Positions 45,579-53,967 of a DNA stretch of 64,000 bases are shown one piece after another. The stretch comes from Jiella soli (GTDB lineage Bacteria; Pseudomonadota; Alphaproteobacteria; Rhizobiales; Rhizobiaceae), in assembly GCF_020615385.1 (NCBI RefSeq), contig NZ_JAJAVB010000025.1, forward strand, positions 147,296-211,295. The letters are read 5' to 3'. Position 1 is the stretch's first letter, and every line of letters starts with the position of its first letter. The position numbers and the translations under genes were made by a program. Under the pieces are notes generated by a model that saw only the letters and a program-made list of their open reading frames with translations, had not been told where the DNA came from and ran no database searches.

Positions 45579-45722
45579 ATGAGCCCCCTTGCCTCTTCGC
45601 CGACCAAAGCCTCGGGTCTTTCCCGCCTCGCCAACTATCTCCGCGAAACCGCCGAGATCTTCCGCGAAGCCGGCCGCCTGCGCGAGGAATTCCGGCGCCG
45701 CCATCCGAGCATCGTCGACTGA
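45579..45722 (+). CDS. putative small basic/acidic helical protein (47 aa)
   Basis: Short frame 'MSPLASSPTKASGLSRLANY...' ending in a strongly amphipathic helix 'LRETAEIFREAGRLREEFRR'. AGGAG lies 9 nt upstream of the ATG. Codon bias fits the genome and the helix is coherent, but no family was recognised; an ATG at 45546 is also in frame. It converges with the TauE-like gene, 31 nt away. Confidence 0.45.
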   Translation: MSPLASSPTKASGLSRLANYLRETAEIFREAGRLREEFRRRHPSIVD

Positions 45723-45753
45723 GCGCCGACCGTCTCCGGCGCGCAATCTGCCG

Positions 45754-46494
45754 TCAGACCAGCGCGTCGTAGAAGAGCTTGGCCGCGAGACCGGCCAGGA
45801 GGACGAGGATGACGCGATCGAAGATTCGCGGCGGCAGCCGTTCGGCGAGCTTCGATCCCACCGGCATGAAGGCGAGAAGGGGCACCAGCGCGGCCAGGCT
45901 GAACAGCAGGCTGTGCGCGGTGAGGATGCCGAGCGTCGCGAGCGCGGGGATCTGCGTCGCGGACATGCCGGCGAAGAAGATCGAGATCGTCGCGATGAAG
46001 GCCGACCGTTCCAGCGCAAGCGCGTTGAGGAACGAGATCGACACCGGCGCCGAAATGCCCGATGCGCCCTGCAGCATGCCGGCGAGGACGCCCGCGGGAA
46101 CGCTCAGCACCTTGCCGAGAGCGAAGGGGATGCGCCAGTCGGGCCGGGCGAGGCGGAAGGCGACATAGCCGAGCACGGAACAGGCGACGACGAGCGACAG
46201 GACCTCTTGCGGCAGGGCCGCCAGGATCGCCGTGCCGAAGGTGACGCCGATCGCGCCGGCGATCGCGAAGCTCCAGACGAAGGCGCCCCGCGGCCGGAAT
46301 TCACGGAACCGCCAGCCCTGCCAGAGATTGGTCAAAAGGTTCGGAACGACCATGACCACGACCGCGAACTTCACGTCGAAGATCGCCGCCATGGCCGGAA
46401 CGGCGAGTACCGGGGCTCCGGCGCCGGTCGCACCCTTGAGGGTGCCGCCGGCGGCGAGGCAGGCCGCGACGACGAGGATTTCGGCAAGGGTCAC
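45754..46494 (-). CDS. TauE/SafE family sulfite/organosulfonate exporter
   Basis: 246-residue polytopic membrane protein (about 7-8 helices) of the TauE/SafE (DUF81) family: 'EILVVAACLAAGGTLKGATGAGAPVLAVPAM' and the second repeat 'LSVPAGVLAGMLQGASGISAPVSISFLNAL'. Members export sulfite, sulfoacetate or related anions, though many have other roles. GTG 46494 gives the usual length; an ATG far upstream is in non-conserved sequence. Its presence about 2.7 kb from the sulfosugar region could reflect disposal of sulfite, but it is not in that operon. Confidence 0.87.
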   Translation of the reverse strand: MTLAEILVVAACLAAGGTLKGATGAGAPVLAVPAMAAIFDVKFAVVVMVVPNLLTNLWQGWRFREFRPRGAFVWSFAIAGAIGVTFGTAILAALPQEVLSLVVACSVLGYVAFRLARPDWRIPFALGKVLSVPAGVLAGMLQGASGISAPVSISFLNALALERSAFIATISIFFAGMSATQIPALATLGILTAHSLLFSLAALVPLLAFMPVGSKLAERLPPRIFDRVILVLLAGLAAKLFYDALV

Positions 46495-46667
46495 GCGGGT
46501 TTCGTCTTTCTCTGCGGGAGGCCGGTATGGTCGTGCCGGGCCGAAGTCCGGCGAATCGTCAGTCTGGCTGATAGCGTAGCCGCGTCCATGGGGAAATGGC
46601 GGCCGGCGCATCCTCCAGGCAGCGATCGGCCGGACCGGTAACGCAACACCGCACGAAACGGGACGCC

Positions 46668-47204
46668 GTGGCGACTTCGATCTTCTTCACCGCCGACACG
46701 CATTTCGACGACCCGCGCATCCTGAGGATCGACCGGCGGCCCTTCGCCTCGCTCGAAGAGCATGACGCGGCACTGATCGAGCGGTGGAACGCGGTCGTCG
46801 GCGCGGACGACACCGTGTTCCATCTCGGCGATTTCGCCCGGGGCGACGGCGAAGCCAAGGAGGCGCTGCTCGCCCGCCTCAACGGCGAAAAGCATCTCGT
46901 CACCGGCAACAATGACGACCTTGCCACGATCGCGGCCAAAGGCTGGGCAAGCGTCGCCGCCTATCGCGAACTCGATATCGACGGGCGCCGCGTGGTCCTG
47001 TGCCACTATGCGTTTCGGACCTGGAACCAGATGGGCAAGGGCGCGGTGGATCTCCACGGCCATTCGCACGGCAAGCTGAAGCCGCTGCCGCGGCAATACG
47101 ACGTCGGGGTCGATGTCTTCGACTTCAGGCCGGTCACCTTCCCCGAGATCCTCGCCTCGCGCAGAGTCCGGAAGCGGCGGAGCGAAGCTGCGGACGAAAC
47201 CTAG
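46668..47204 (+). CDS. calcineurin-like metallophosphoesterase
   Basis: 178-residue single-domain phosphoesterase with the full dimetal set: 'FTADTHFDDPRI' (DxH), 'VFHLGDFARG' (GDxxR-type), 'LVTGNNDD' (GNND), 'LCHYAFRTW' (H) and 'DLHGHSHG' (GHxH). The short size and the 'THFDDPRI' start resemble the MPE subfamily often encoded near phage-like or nucleotide metabolism genes. Substrate unknown. GTG 46668 start is chosen by homology of the N-terminus; no clear ribosome site. Ends 7 nt before a convergent gene. Confidence 0.85.
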   Translation: MATSIFFTADTHFDDPRILRIDRRPFASLEEHDAALIERWNAVVGADDTVFHLGDFARGDGEAKEALLARLNGEKHLVTGNNDDLATIAAKGWASVAAYRELDIDGRRVVLCHYAFRTWNQMGKGAVDLHGHSHGKLKPLPRQYDVGVDVFDFRPVTFPEILASRRVRKRRSEAADET

Positions 47205-47211
47205 CGCTTCG

Positions 47212-47958
47212 TTACGACTGCAGGAGACTGAAGGCGCCGAAGGCCGGAATCTTGATGCCGAGCCGGGCAGGGTCGATGCCGGCGACGAGCCCGAGGAGAT
47301 TGAGCTCGAAGCCGGTCTTGGCGCCGACGGCGATTCCGGCATAGCCCCAAAACGAGACCCTGACGTCGCGTCCGTCAGGATCGATCGAGACGAGGCGTCC
47401 GCCCACCGGATAATCTCGCCCGACCGCGACCGGCGGCAGCGCCACGTCGATTTCCGGGACCTCCCGCATGACGAAGGCGGTGAAGGTGTTGGAGTTCGGT
47501 CCGGGAAAGATCTGGTAGCCGCCGGCCATGGCGAAGGGATAGGTGGCGATCGCGGCGCGCACCTTCGGCAGTATCGCGGCGGCCTCGCTCCCGCGGCGCG
47601 CGAAGACGATCCGCGGCTCGTTCGAATACCAGCGCCCGTCCGGCGGCTGGCTGTTCCGTCGCACGGGCATCCCCCAGCCGACGACGTCGAAGCGCTCGTA
47701 GCGGCTTTCGCCGGCAGATTTCATGACGATCCAGGAATGGTCGGCAACCGCTCCCTTCAGCCCGCCGGTGCGGGCCGCGAGGATGTAGAATGCGGCCTCC
47801 GCATCGGCCTGCGGCGGCGGAAGGAGAGCCGCCGAAGACCAGTCGGCCTGGTGCCAGGAGAGGGGACGGTCGGCGAGCCACCAGACCGCGCCCGACATGA
47901 TCGCCGGCAGGAGGTAGACGCAGAGGAAAATCAGGAAGAAGAGCTTCAACACGCGCAT
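47212..47958 (-). CDS. DUF3750 family protein
   Basis: 248 residues with an N-terminal membrane anchor ('VLKLFFLIFLCVYLLPAIMSGAVWWL'). The rest matches the DUF3750 family of proteobacteria: 'ADHSWIVMKSAGESRYERFDVVGWGMPV', 'ATYPFAMAGGYQIFPGPNSNTFTAFVMREVPEIDVALPPVAVGRDY'. The His in 'HSW' and the 'GPNSNTF' loop suggest a periplasmic NlpC-like or transglutaminase-like fold, but no activity is known. Divergent from the asparaginase gene (82 nt). Confidence 0.8.
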   Translation of the reverse strand: MRVLKLFFLIFLCVYLLPAIMSGAVWWLADRPLSWHQADWSSAALLPPPQADAEAAFYILAARTGGLKGAVADHSWIVMKSAGESRYERFDVVGWGMPVRRNSQPPDGRWYSNEPRIVFARRGSEAAAILPKVRAAIATYPFAMAGGYQIFPGPNSNTFTAFVMREVPEIDVALPPVAVGRDYPVGGRLVSIDPDGRDVRVSFWGYAGIAVGAKTGFELNLLGLVAGIDPARLGIKIPAFGAFSLLQS

Positions 47959-48040
47959 CGGGCCGTTTCGTCGGTGGCAGAACGCGTCTTGCCTGCTAAA
48001 TCGGGGCCTAGAAGTTTCCACAATAGGATCGAGACGACAG

Positions 48041-49045
48041 ATGGAAAACCCGGTTCTCGTCGAAGTGACGCGCGGCCCTCTCGTCGAGAGCTTCCATCGC
48101 GGCGCCTTTGCGCTGGTGGCGGCCGACGGAAAGGTGATCGCCAGCCAGGGCGACATCGCCCGGCCGGTCTTTCCACGCTCGGCCATCAAGGTCTTCCAGG
48201 CGATCCCGCTGGTCGAGACCGGAGCCGCCGCGGCCTTCGGCTTCACGCCGGAAGATCTGTCGCTAGCCTGCGCCTCGCATGCCGGCGAACCCGCCCATGT
48301 GGCCCGGGCGGACGCGATCCTCAAGCGTGCCGGGCTTGGGGCGGATGCGCTCGAATGCGGCTGCCACTGGCCCTCGAGTCAGGCGGTCGCCTTCGACATG
48401 GTTCGGCGCGATCAGGAACCGACCCCCCTCCACAACAACTGCTCCGGAAAGCATGCCGGCTTCCTGTGCACTGCCGTTCACAGGGGCGAGGAGACCGCCG
48501 GCTATGTCGGCGTCAACCATCCGGTGCAGCTACGAACCAAGGCCGTGATGGAGGATCTCGTCGGGCAGAGCCTCAATCTCGACGTCTGCGGAACCGACGG
48601 CTGCTCGATCCCCACCTATGCCGCTCCGCTCCAGGGCTTTGCCCAGGGCTTCGCCAAGCTCGTCAGCGGGCAGGGCATTTCGCCGCAGCGGGCAGAGGCC
48701 GGCCAGAACCTGATTCAGGCCTGCATGGCGCATCCCTGGGAGATGTCCGGCACCGGACGTGCCTGCCAGACGCTCATGGAGACCGCGCCCGGTCGGGTCT
48801 TCGTCAAGACCGGCGCCGAGGGCGTCTTCTGCGGCGCGCTCCCCGAGCTCGGCCTCGGCTTCGCCCTCAAGATCGACGACGGCGCCCACCGCGCCAGCGA
48901 GACACTCGCCGCAGCGGTGATTTCGCGGGCCGTCCGCGACAGCGACAGGGATCTTGCCGAGCGGTTCGACGCGCTCGCGCAGCGAACGATCCACAATTGG
49001 GAAGAGATCGAGACCGGCGAGATCCGGGCGTATCAGCTGCTGTGA
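48041..49045 (+). CDS. class 3 (Rhizobium etli ReAII-type) L-asparaginase
   Basis: 334-residue cytoplasmic asparaginase, hydrolysing L-asparagine to aspartate and ammonia. It belongs to the zinc-dependent rhizobial class unrelated to E. coli AnsA/AnsB: the catalytic set Ser47-x-x-Lys50 ('PRSAIKVFQ'), Ser79 ('CASHAG'), Cys134 and Lys137 ('HNNCSGKHAG') aligns with S48, K51, S80, C135 and K138 of ReAII. Also 'GVNHPVQ' and 'CGTDGCSIPTYA'. ATG 48041; monocistronic. Confidence 0.93.
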   Translation: MENPVLVEVTRGPLVESFHRGAFALVAADGKVIASQGDIARPVFPRSAIKVFQAIPLVETGAAAAFGFTPEDLSLACASHAGEPAHVARADAILKRAGLGADALECGCHWPSSQAVAFDMVRRDQEPTPLHNNCSGKHAGFLCTAVHRGEETAGYVGVNHPVQLRTKAVMEDLVGQSLNLDVCGTDGCSIPTYAAPLQGFAQGFAKLVSGQGISPQRAEAGQNLIQACMAHPWEMSGTGRACQTLMETAPGRVFVKTGAEGVFCGALPELGLGFALKIDDGAHRASETLAAAVISRAVRDSDRDLAERFDALAQRTIHNWEEIETGEIRAYQLL

Positions 49046-49396
49046 CGCCGGCGCCCGGCTGCCCGATCACTTTTTGGCCGGCGCACCAAAAGCGGATTGA
49101 CGATCGCAAGCATCGGCGTAACCTTCCTCTGGCGTGATGACGCAGAGGGAGGCACCCATGGAACCACCCCAGCAGGTTGCCGCAATGACGGCAGGGCTTG
49201 TTGTTCGGAGCTCTGTCCAGCGGCTTTTTGACTGACATCTCCCCGGGAGCGGCCTATGGGCCGCCGGAGTCGTGGAACAGGCTCAATCTGTCCGCCGCTC
49301 CCAGGGTTATTCATACGAGATACTTCGGCGTGCAATGCGTTGATGGGCAATGCTTCATGTTCTGAACCCTCGCGGTTGCGATGGTCCGGGTGCAAT
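49046..49396. other. 351-nt intergenic region
   Basis: Downstream of both the asparaginase gene and the convergent NYN gene. Short minus-strand frames occur, one containing 'CRHCGNLLGWFHG' with a possible metal-binding Cys pair, but they lack a plausible start site, continuity or a recognisable family, so no gene is called. Confidence 0.4.
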
Positions 49397-50194
49397 TCAG
49401 CTCGCGGCCGGCTTGCTGCGGGGCGAGCTGCGCCGCGCGGGTGCGCGTCGCCGACGCTGGGCCGGTCGCGGCTTCAGACGGATGCGCACGCTGCCGCCCT
49501 CCGGATCGTCCACCTCGAAGAGATCGGTCGAGCGCACGAGGTCGGACAGCTTCTTGTAGCCATAGGTGCGCGGGTCGAAATCCGACGACAGGTTCTGGAT
49601 CTGCTTGCCGAACGTGCCGAGATTCACCCAGCCGTCCTCGGTATCCATCTGGTCGATCACCCGCTTGAACAGGTCCGCCGCCTCCTGCGGCTTGGCGAGC
49701 GGCGTCGAGCGCGCATCGTCCTCGCCGGCGGTGATCCGCTCCGGCAGCAAATTCTCCGTATAGATGAAACGCCGGCAGGCCTGGCGGAAGCTCTCCGGGG
49801 TCTTCTGTTCTCCGAAGCCATAGACGTCGACGCCCTGCTCGCGGATGCGGGCCGCGAGCCTTGTGAAGTCGCTGTCGGAGGAGACGAGGCAGAAGCCGTC
49901 GAACCGGCCGGAGTGCAGAAGGTCCATCGCGTCGATCACGAGGGTGATGTCGGAGGCGTTCTTGCCCTGCGTATAGGCGAATTGCTGCTGCGGGATGATC
50001 GCATGGCGCGCGAGGATGTCGGCCCAGCCCTTCGAGCGCTGGTTGGAAAAGTCGCCATAGATCCGCCTGACGCTCGCCTCGCCGATCTTGGCGATCTCCT
50101 CGAACAGGCCGTCGGCGATCTTCGACGAGGCGTTGTCGGCATCGATCAGCACCGCAAGCCTCGGCGTGCGGTCGGGGCGGGCGGTCGCGGACAT
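49397..50194 (-). CDS. NYN domain (LabA/DUF88) ribonuclease-like protein with OST-HTH domain
   Basis: 265 residues. N-terminal NYN (PIN-like) domain: 'RLAVLIDADNASSKIADGLFEEIAKIGEASVRRIYGDF', 'KNASDITLVIDAMDLLHSGRFDGFCLVSSDSDFTRLAARIREQG', with the conserved Asp residues of the metal site. C-terminal OST-HTH/LOTUS RNA-binding domain (about 170-240; 'DGWVNLGTFGKQIQNLSSDFDPRTYGYKKLSDLV') and a basic Arg/Ser/Pro tail. Predicted RNA-binding nuclease. ATG 50194 follows AGAGGAG. Confidence 0.9.
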   Translation of the reverse strand: MSATARPDRTPRLAVLIDADNASSKIADGLFEEIAKIGEASVRRIYGDFSNQRSKGWADILARHAIIPQQQFAYTQGKNASDITLVIDAMDLLHSGRFDGFCLVSSDSDFTRLAARIREQGVDVYGFGEQKTPESFRQACRRFIYTENLLPERITAGEDDARSTPLAKPQEAADLFKRVIDQMDTEDGWVNLGTFGKQIQNLSSDFDPRTYGYKKLSDLVRSTDLFEVDDPEGGSVRIRLKPRPAQRRRRAPARRSSPRSKPAAS

Positions 50195-50386
50195 GGCGGC
50201 TCCTCTTGTCGGTCGCGGTGGCAACTAAGGCGGCAGCGGCTCCGGCAAAGGTGATGGCGGCGCAATCTGGGTTTTGGGCTCGGACGATGCGCGGCGCAAG
50301 CCGATGTGTCGGGATTTTGCTGCGCCGACACTGCCCGGCCGAACAGCTTCGCCCGCGCCTGTCCGCGATTGCGCTCCGCTGCCGGT

Positions 50387-51019
50387 TCAGGCCGGGACGC
50401 CCTCACCGGCGAGGCGCGCCCGCAGGTCCGCGTTCTCGGCTTCGAGCCGGCTCACGCGATCGTTGAGCACCCGAGCCGCCTCGGCGACTTCCCTTTCGCT
50501 GAATCGCCGCGTGATGTGCTGCGGGCAGTTCCAGTCGAACGCCTTGAGATGCAGCCGGAACATTCGTTCCGGTTTTGCCCGGTAGCCCGGCACGGCGACG
50601 AGGTCGGCGAGGACCGGGTCGGCATCGAGGGCGAGCGTTTCGACCTCGGCGTAGATCTTCAGGCGCATGCGCTGCGCGTAGTCCATCAGAAACAGAGACG
50701 CGCGATTGTTGGCCGAGAGATTGCCGGCGCTGATATACTGGCGATTGCCGCGATAATCGGCAAAGGCGAGGGTGCGATCGTTGACCAGGTTGAGGAAGCC
50801 GGCGGGCCCGCCGCGGTGCTGGACATAGGGCCAGCCGGTCTCCGAGACGGTCGCCAGATAGAAGCTGTCGCGCTCGGCGATGAACGCGGCTTCGGCCTCG
50901 GTGAAGCGATCGGACGGCCGGTCGCCGTCGAATGTCCGCCACATGCGATCCGCCCCCATCTGCGCCTGCACTTCGCGGACGCTGGGCGTCGTGGCGATAT
51001 CGAGAAATCCGTATGACAT
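50387..51019 (-). CDS. pyridoxamine 5'-phosphate oxidase-like flavin-binding protein
   Basis: 210 residues with a PNPOx-like split-barrel: 'FTEAEAAFIAERDSFYLATVSETGWPYVQHRGGPAGFLNLV', 'TLAFADYRGNRQYISAGNLSANNRASLFLMDYAQRMRLKIYAEVE', and a C-terminal coiled coil ('RVLNDRVSRLEAENADLRARL'). Members bind FMN or F420 and act in redox or detoxification; not the true pyridoxal-phosphate enzyme. Lies 68 nt after the AhpD-like gene on the same strand with ribosome site AAGGAG. Confidence 0.88.
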   Translation of the reverse strand: MSYGFLDIATTPSVREVQAQMGADRMWRTFDGDRPSDRFTEAEAAFIAERDSFYLATVSETGWPYVQHRGGPAGFLNLVNDRTLAFADYRGNRQYISAGNLSANNRASLFLMDYAQRMRLKIYAEVETLALDADPVLADLVAVPGYRAKPERMFRLHLKAFDWNCPQHITRRFSEREVAEAARVLNDRVSRLEAENADLRARLAGEGVPA

Positions 51020-51087
51020 GGCGGCTCTCCTTGGAGGGTTCTGGCGAAAAGGGCGGACCGGCGTACGACCACCGGTCCGCTTGCATG

Positions 51088-51633
51088 TCAGGCGGCCTCG
51101 CGCGCCGAGACGACCGGGAAGTCGATCTCGGTGGCGGCGACGGTGTTGAGGAGATTGGTGAAGACGTTCTCCGCCGCGACCGCGACGATCTCCACGATCT
51201 CGCCGTCGCTGAAGCCGGCCTGTCGGACCGCCTCGACGTCGGCGTCGGTGACATGTCCGCGCTCGCGCACGATTTTCGCCGCGAAGCTGACGGCGGCATG
51301 GGCCTTGGCGTCGCCGGATTCGCCCCGGCGATTTCGCGCGACCTCCTCCGGTGTCAGCTTGGCGAGATTGAGCGCGAGATAGCTGTGCGCCGAAAGGCAG
51401 TAGTCGCAGCCATTCGCCTCGGCGGCGGCGAGCGCGATCCGCTCGCGCGTCCTGACGTCGAGCGTCTTCGCGAGCGCTGCGTTGTTGCCGGCAAATCCCT
51501 GCAGCGCAGCCGGGCTCGTCGCGAGAAGCCGGAACATGTTCGGGACGGTGCCGAGCTGCTTGTTCATGGCGTCGAGGATGGGCTGCGATGCCTCGGGAAC
51601 ATCGTCGCGGGCGGGAATGGCGATACGGGACAT
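51088..51633 (-). CDS. carboxymuconolactone decarboxylase / AhpD-like protein
   Basis: 181-residue all-helical protein of the CMD family with the AhpD-type redox motif 'EANGCDYCLSAHSYLA' (CxxC followed by His), indicating peroxidase-linked thiol chemistry rather than decarboxylation. Context: operon with a PNPOx-like flavoprotein and divergent from a LysR regulator, a common oxidative or electrophile-stress unit. ATG 51633. Confidence 0.88.
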   Translation of the reverse strand: MSRIAIPARDDVPEASQPILDAMNKQLGTVPNMFRLLATSPAALQGFAGNNAALAKTLDVRTRERIALAAAEANGCDYCLSAHSYLALNLAKLTPEEVARNRRGESGDAKAHAAVSFAAKIVRERGHVTDADVEAVRQAGFSDGEIVEIVAVAAENVFTNLLNTVAATEIDFPVVSAREAA

Positions 51634-51722
51634 GGGTTTTTCCTTCCGTGTTGGGGGCCGGCGATCTGGCTGGCTGGAGCCGGCTGACAGGGAGAGAGGT
51701 ATTGCGTTCCGCTCTGGAAGAT

Positions 51723-51734
51723 AATCAGCTGATT
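51723..51734. promoter_or_regulatory. palindrome in LysR/AhpD-like divergent promoter
   Basis: Perfect 12-bp palindrome AATCAGCTGATT in the 134-nt region between the divergent genes; 13 nt further on is TCCAT-AAA-ATGGA (51749-51761 approx.). Either could be the site of the adjacent LysR-type regulator, whose sites are usually dyads of this size. Confidence 0.4.
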
Positions 51735-51767
51735 TCGGGAATGATACTTCCATAAAATGGAGCAATC

Positions 51768-52670
51768 ATGGACAGGCTGGACTCCATGGCGATCCTGCTG
51801 CGGGTGGTCGACAGAGGCGGGTTCTCGGCCGCCGGCCGCGATCTCGGGGTGCCGCTGGCGACCGTCAGCCGCAAGGTCAGCGAGCTCGAGGCGCATCTGG
51901 GGACACGGCTTCTCGTCCGCACCACCCGCAAGGTGGCGCTGACCGATGCCGGAGCCGCCTATGTGGCCTCCGCCCGCCGCATCCTCGACGAGATCGACGA
52001 GGCGGAACGCACGGCCGCCGGCGAGTTTCACGCACCCCGCGGGGAACTGCTTCTGACCGCGCCGGTGTTCTTCGGGCGCCTGCACATCCTGCCGCTCGTC
52101 ACCGAATTCCTCCGGCTCTATCCCGAGATCGACGTGCGGCTGATCCTGTCCGACCGTAACCTGCATCTGGTCGAGGACCATCTCGACGTGGCGCTGCGGA
52201 TCGGCCGGTTGCCGGACAGCGCCATGGTCGCCACCCGGGTCGGCGCGATGCGCACGGTCGTCTGCGCCAGCCCGGCGCTGCTGGCGGAACGGGGCGAACC
52301 GCGCTCTCCCGAGGATCTCGCCGGCCTGCCCTGCGTGAACTTCGAATTCCTGTCGTGTGGCGCGGCCTGGACGTTCTCGGTGCCGGGCGGCATGGGAACC
52401 GCCGATGTGCCGATCCGCCCGCGCCTCTCGGTCAGCACGGCAGAAGCGGCGGTCTCGGCCGCCGCCGAAGGGGTCGGCGCGACCCGCGTGCTCCACTATC
52501 AGTGCGCCGACGCGATCGCCGCGGGATCGCTGGAGATCATCCTCGCCGGCTTCGAGGTCGACCCGCTTCCCGTCCATCTGCTTCATGGCGGCGGCACGCT
52601 CGCCTCCAAGGTGCGGGTCTTCCTGGACTTCGCGACCGGCCGGCTGAAGAGGCGGCTGAGCGCGCTCTGA
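51768..52670 (+). CDS. LysR family transcriptional regulator
   Basis: 300 residues. N-terminal winged helix 'SMAILLRVVDRGGFSAAGRDLGVPLATVSRKVSELEAHLGTRLLVRTTRKVALTDAG' then a type 2 periplasmic-binding-like effector domain (about 90-295; 'GELLLTAPVFFGRLHILPLVTEFL'). Such regulators (CrgA-like subgroup) bind a small effector and control the divergent gene. The partner is therefore the AhpD-like/PNPOx operon; effector unknown. Confidence 0.92.
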   Translation: MDRLDSMAILLRVVDRGGFSAAGRDLGVPLATVSRKVSELEAHLGTRLLVRTTRKVALTDAGAAYVASARRILDEIDEAERTAAGEFHAPRGELLLTAPVFFGRLHILPLVTEFLRLYPEIDVRLILSDRNLHLVEDHLDVALRIGRLPDSAMVATRVGAMRTVVCASPALLAERGEPRSPEDLAGLPCVNFEFLSCGAAWTFSVPGGMGTADVPIRPRLSVSTAEAAVSAAAEGVGATRVLHYQCADAIAAGSLEIILAGFEVDPLPVHLLHGGGTLASKVRVFLDFATGRLKRRLSAL

Positions 52671-52778
52671 TCGCTCAGCGAGGGGCGGTTCAACGGACGT
52701 TCCGGTACGGGTCCGGCCGGTCTGCCCGGCGGGGGTAGTGCTTGCGCGCCTTGTCATTTCTGGGATAAATTCTCGAAT

Positions 52779-53348
52779 ATGAGAGAGATCTTGAGCGACG
52801 ACAGCATCGATCAGCGCATCGCAGTCCGGCTCCGGGCCCTGCGGTCCGGCCGCGGCTGGTCGCTCGACGAGCTGGCCGGCCTGAGCGGGGTCAGCCGGGC
52901 GACGCTGTCGCGCCTGGAAAAGGCCGAGGTGAGCGCGACGGCGAGCGTCCTCGGCCGGCTCGGCGCGGCCTACGGGCTGACGACCTCGCGGCTCCTCAGC
53001 ATGGTCGAGGACGATTTCACCCCGCAGCTCGATCAGGAGCAGCAGGCGGTCTGGGTCGATCCCGAGACGGGCTTTCGCCGCCGCTCCGTCTCGCCGCCGG
53101 CCGCGGCGCTGGCGGGCGAAGTGATCGAGGGCACGTTCGCGCCGGGCCGTCGCATCGCCTATGAAGCGCCGGCTCGCGGCGGCCTCGAGCATCACCTCGT
53201 TCTGATCGAGGGCCGGCTGTCGGTCACGATCGAGGATCGGGTCCATGATCTGACGCCCGGCGACTGCCTGCGCTACCGACTGTTCGGACCGTCCGCCTTC
53301 GAAACCCCCGATGATTGCGGGGCACGCTACCTCTTGTTCATGGTGTGA
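52779..53348 (+). CDS. XRE-family regulator with C-terminal cupin
   Basis: 189 residues: helix-turn-helix (about 13-65, 'RLRALRSGRGWSLDELAGLSGVSRATLSRLEKAEVSATASVLGRLGAAYGL') and a cupin effector domain (about 105-185, 'GTFAPGRRIAYEAPARGGLEHHLVLIEGRLSVTIEDRVHDLTPGDCLRYRL'). The PuuR/SinR-like design senses a small ligand in the cupin barrel. A dyad TCTC-GAATAT-GAGA (52771-52784) overlaps the start codon and may be its own operator. Followed directly by a GNAT gene, likely co-transcribed. Confidence 0.9.
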   Translation: MREILSDDSIDQRIAVRLRALRSGRGWSLDELAGLSGVSRATLSRLEKAEVSATASVLGRLGAAYGLTTSRLLSMVEDDFTPQLDQEQQAVWVDPETGFRRRSVSPPAAALAGEVIEGTFAPGRRIAYEAPARGGLEHHLVLIEGRLSVTIEDRVHDLTPGDCLRYRLFGPSAFETPDDCGARYLLFMV

Positions 53349-53353
53349 TCGAC

Positions 53354-53884
53354 ATGCTTTCCGACGTCGTGATTTCGCAGCTTCCGGCCGAAGACCTCGA
53401 CCGCCGTATTCCGGATCTTGCCGCGCTGCTGCATGCCTGCGTCCATGCGGGCGCGAGCGTCAATTTCGTCCTGCCCTTTCCCCTTGAAGAGGCGGAGGCG
53501 TTCTGGCGCTCGAAGGTCCTGCCGGCCGCGCGAGAGGGCACGCGGCTGGTGCTGATCGCCGAGGCCGGGGGCCGGATCCTCGGCACGGCGCAGCTGTCGA
53601 CCGACACGCCGCCGAACCAGCCGCACCGGGCGGACGTCTCCAAGGTCCTCGTCCATCCGGAGCATCGCCGCCGTGGGATCGCGCGGGCGCTGATGGCCGC
53701 GATCGACGCGTACTCCGTGGAAATGGGCCGCCGGCTCCTGACGCTCGACACACGCACGGGCGACGCCGCCGAACCGCTCTACCGCTCTCTCGGCTTTCAG
53801 GTCGTGGGCACGATCCCCGGCTATTCACGCGCGCCGCAGGGGGATGCGCTCGAGGCGACGACCATCATGTACAAGCATCTCTGA
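53354..53884 (+). CDS. GNAT family N-acetyltransferase
   Basis: 176 residues with the acetyl-CoA pyrophosphate loop 'KVLVHPEHRRRGIARALMAAI' (motif A, R/QxxGxG/A) and 'GDAAEPLYRSLGFQVVGTIPGYS'. It starts 5 nt after the XRE-cupin stop at ATG 53354 (GTG 53345 would overlap), so the pair forms an operon in which the regulator probably controls its own partner. Substrate unknown; amine or antibiotic acetylation is typical of this group. Confidence 0.9.
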   Translation: MLSDVVISQLPAEDLDRRIPDLAALLHACVHAGASVNFVLPFPLEEAEAFWRSKVLPAAREGTRLVLIAEAGGRILGTAQLSTDTPPNQPHRADVSKVLVHPEHRRRGIARALMAAIDAYSVEMGRRLLTLDTRTGDAAEPLYRSLGFQVVGTIPGYSRAPQGDALEATTIMYKHL

Positions 53885-53967
53885 CGACACCCACGCGGGC
53901 AGAGGGCCCGTCGCGGCATGTCTGACAGCCCGCCGGCTCATACCAGTAGGCGTTGGAAATGCTGGTA

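Noticed and set aside
49046-49396. Small minus-strand zinc-ribbon-like gene
   Set aside because: Only one Cys pair, no ribosome site, and the frame runs into unrelated sequence.
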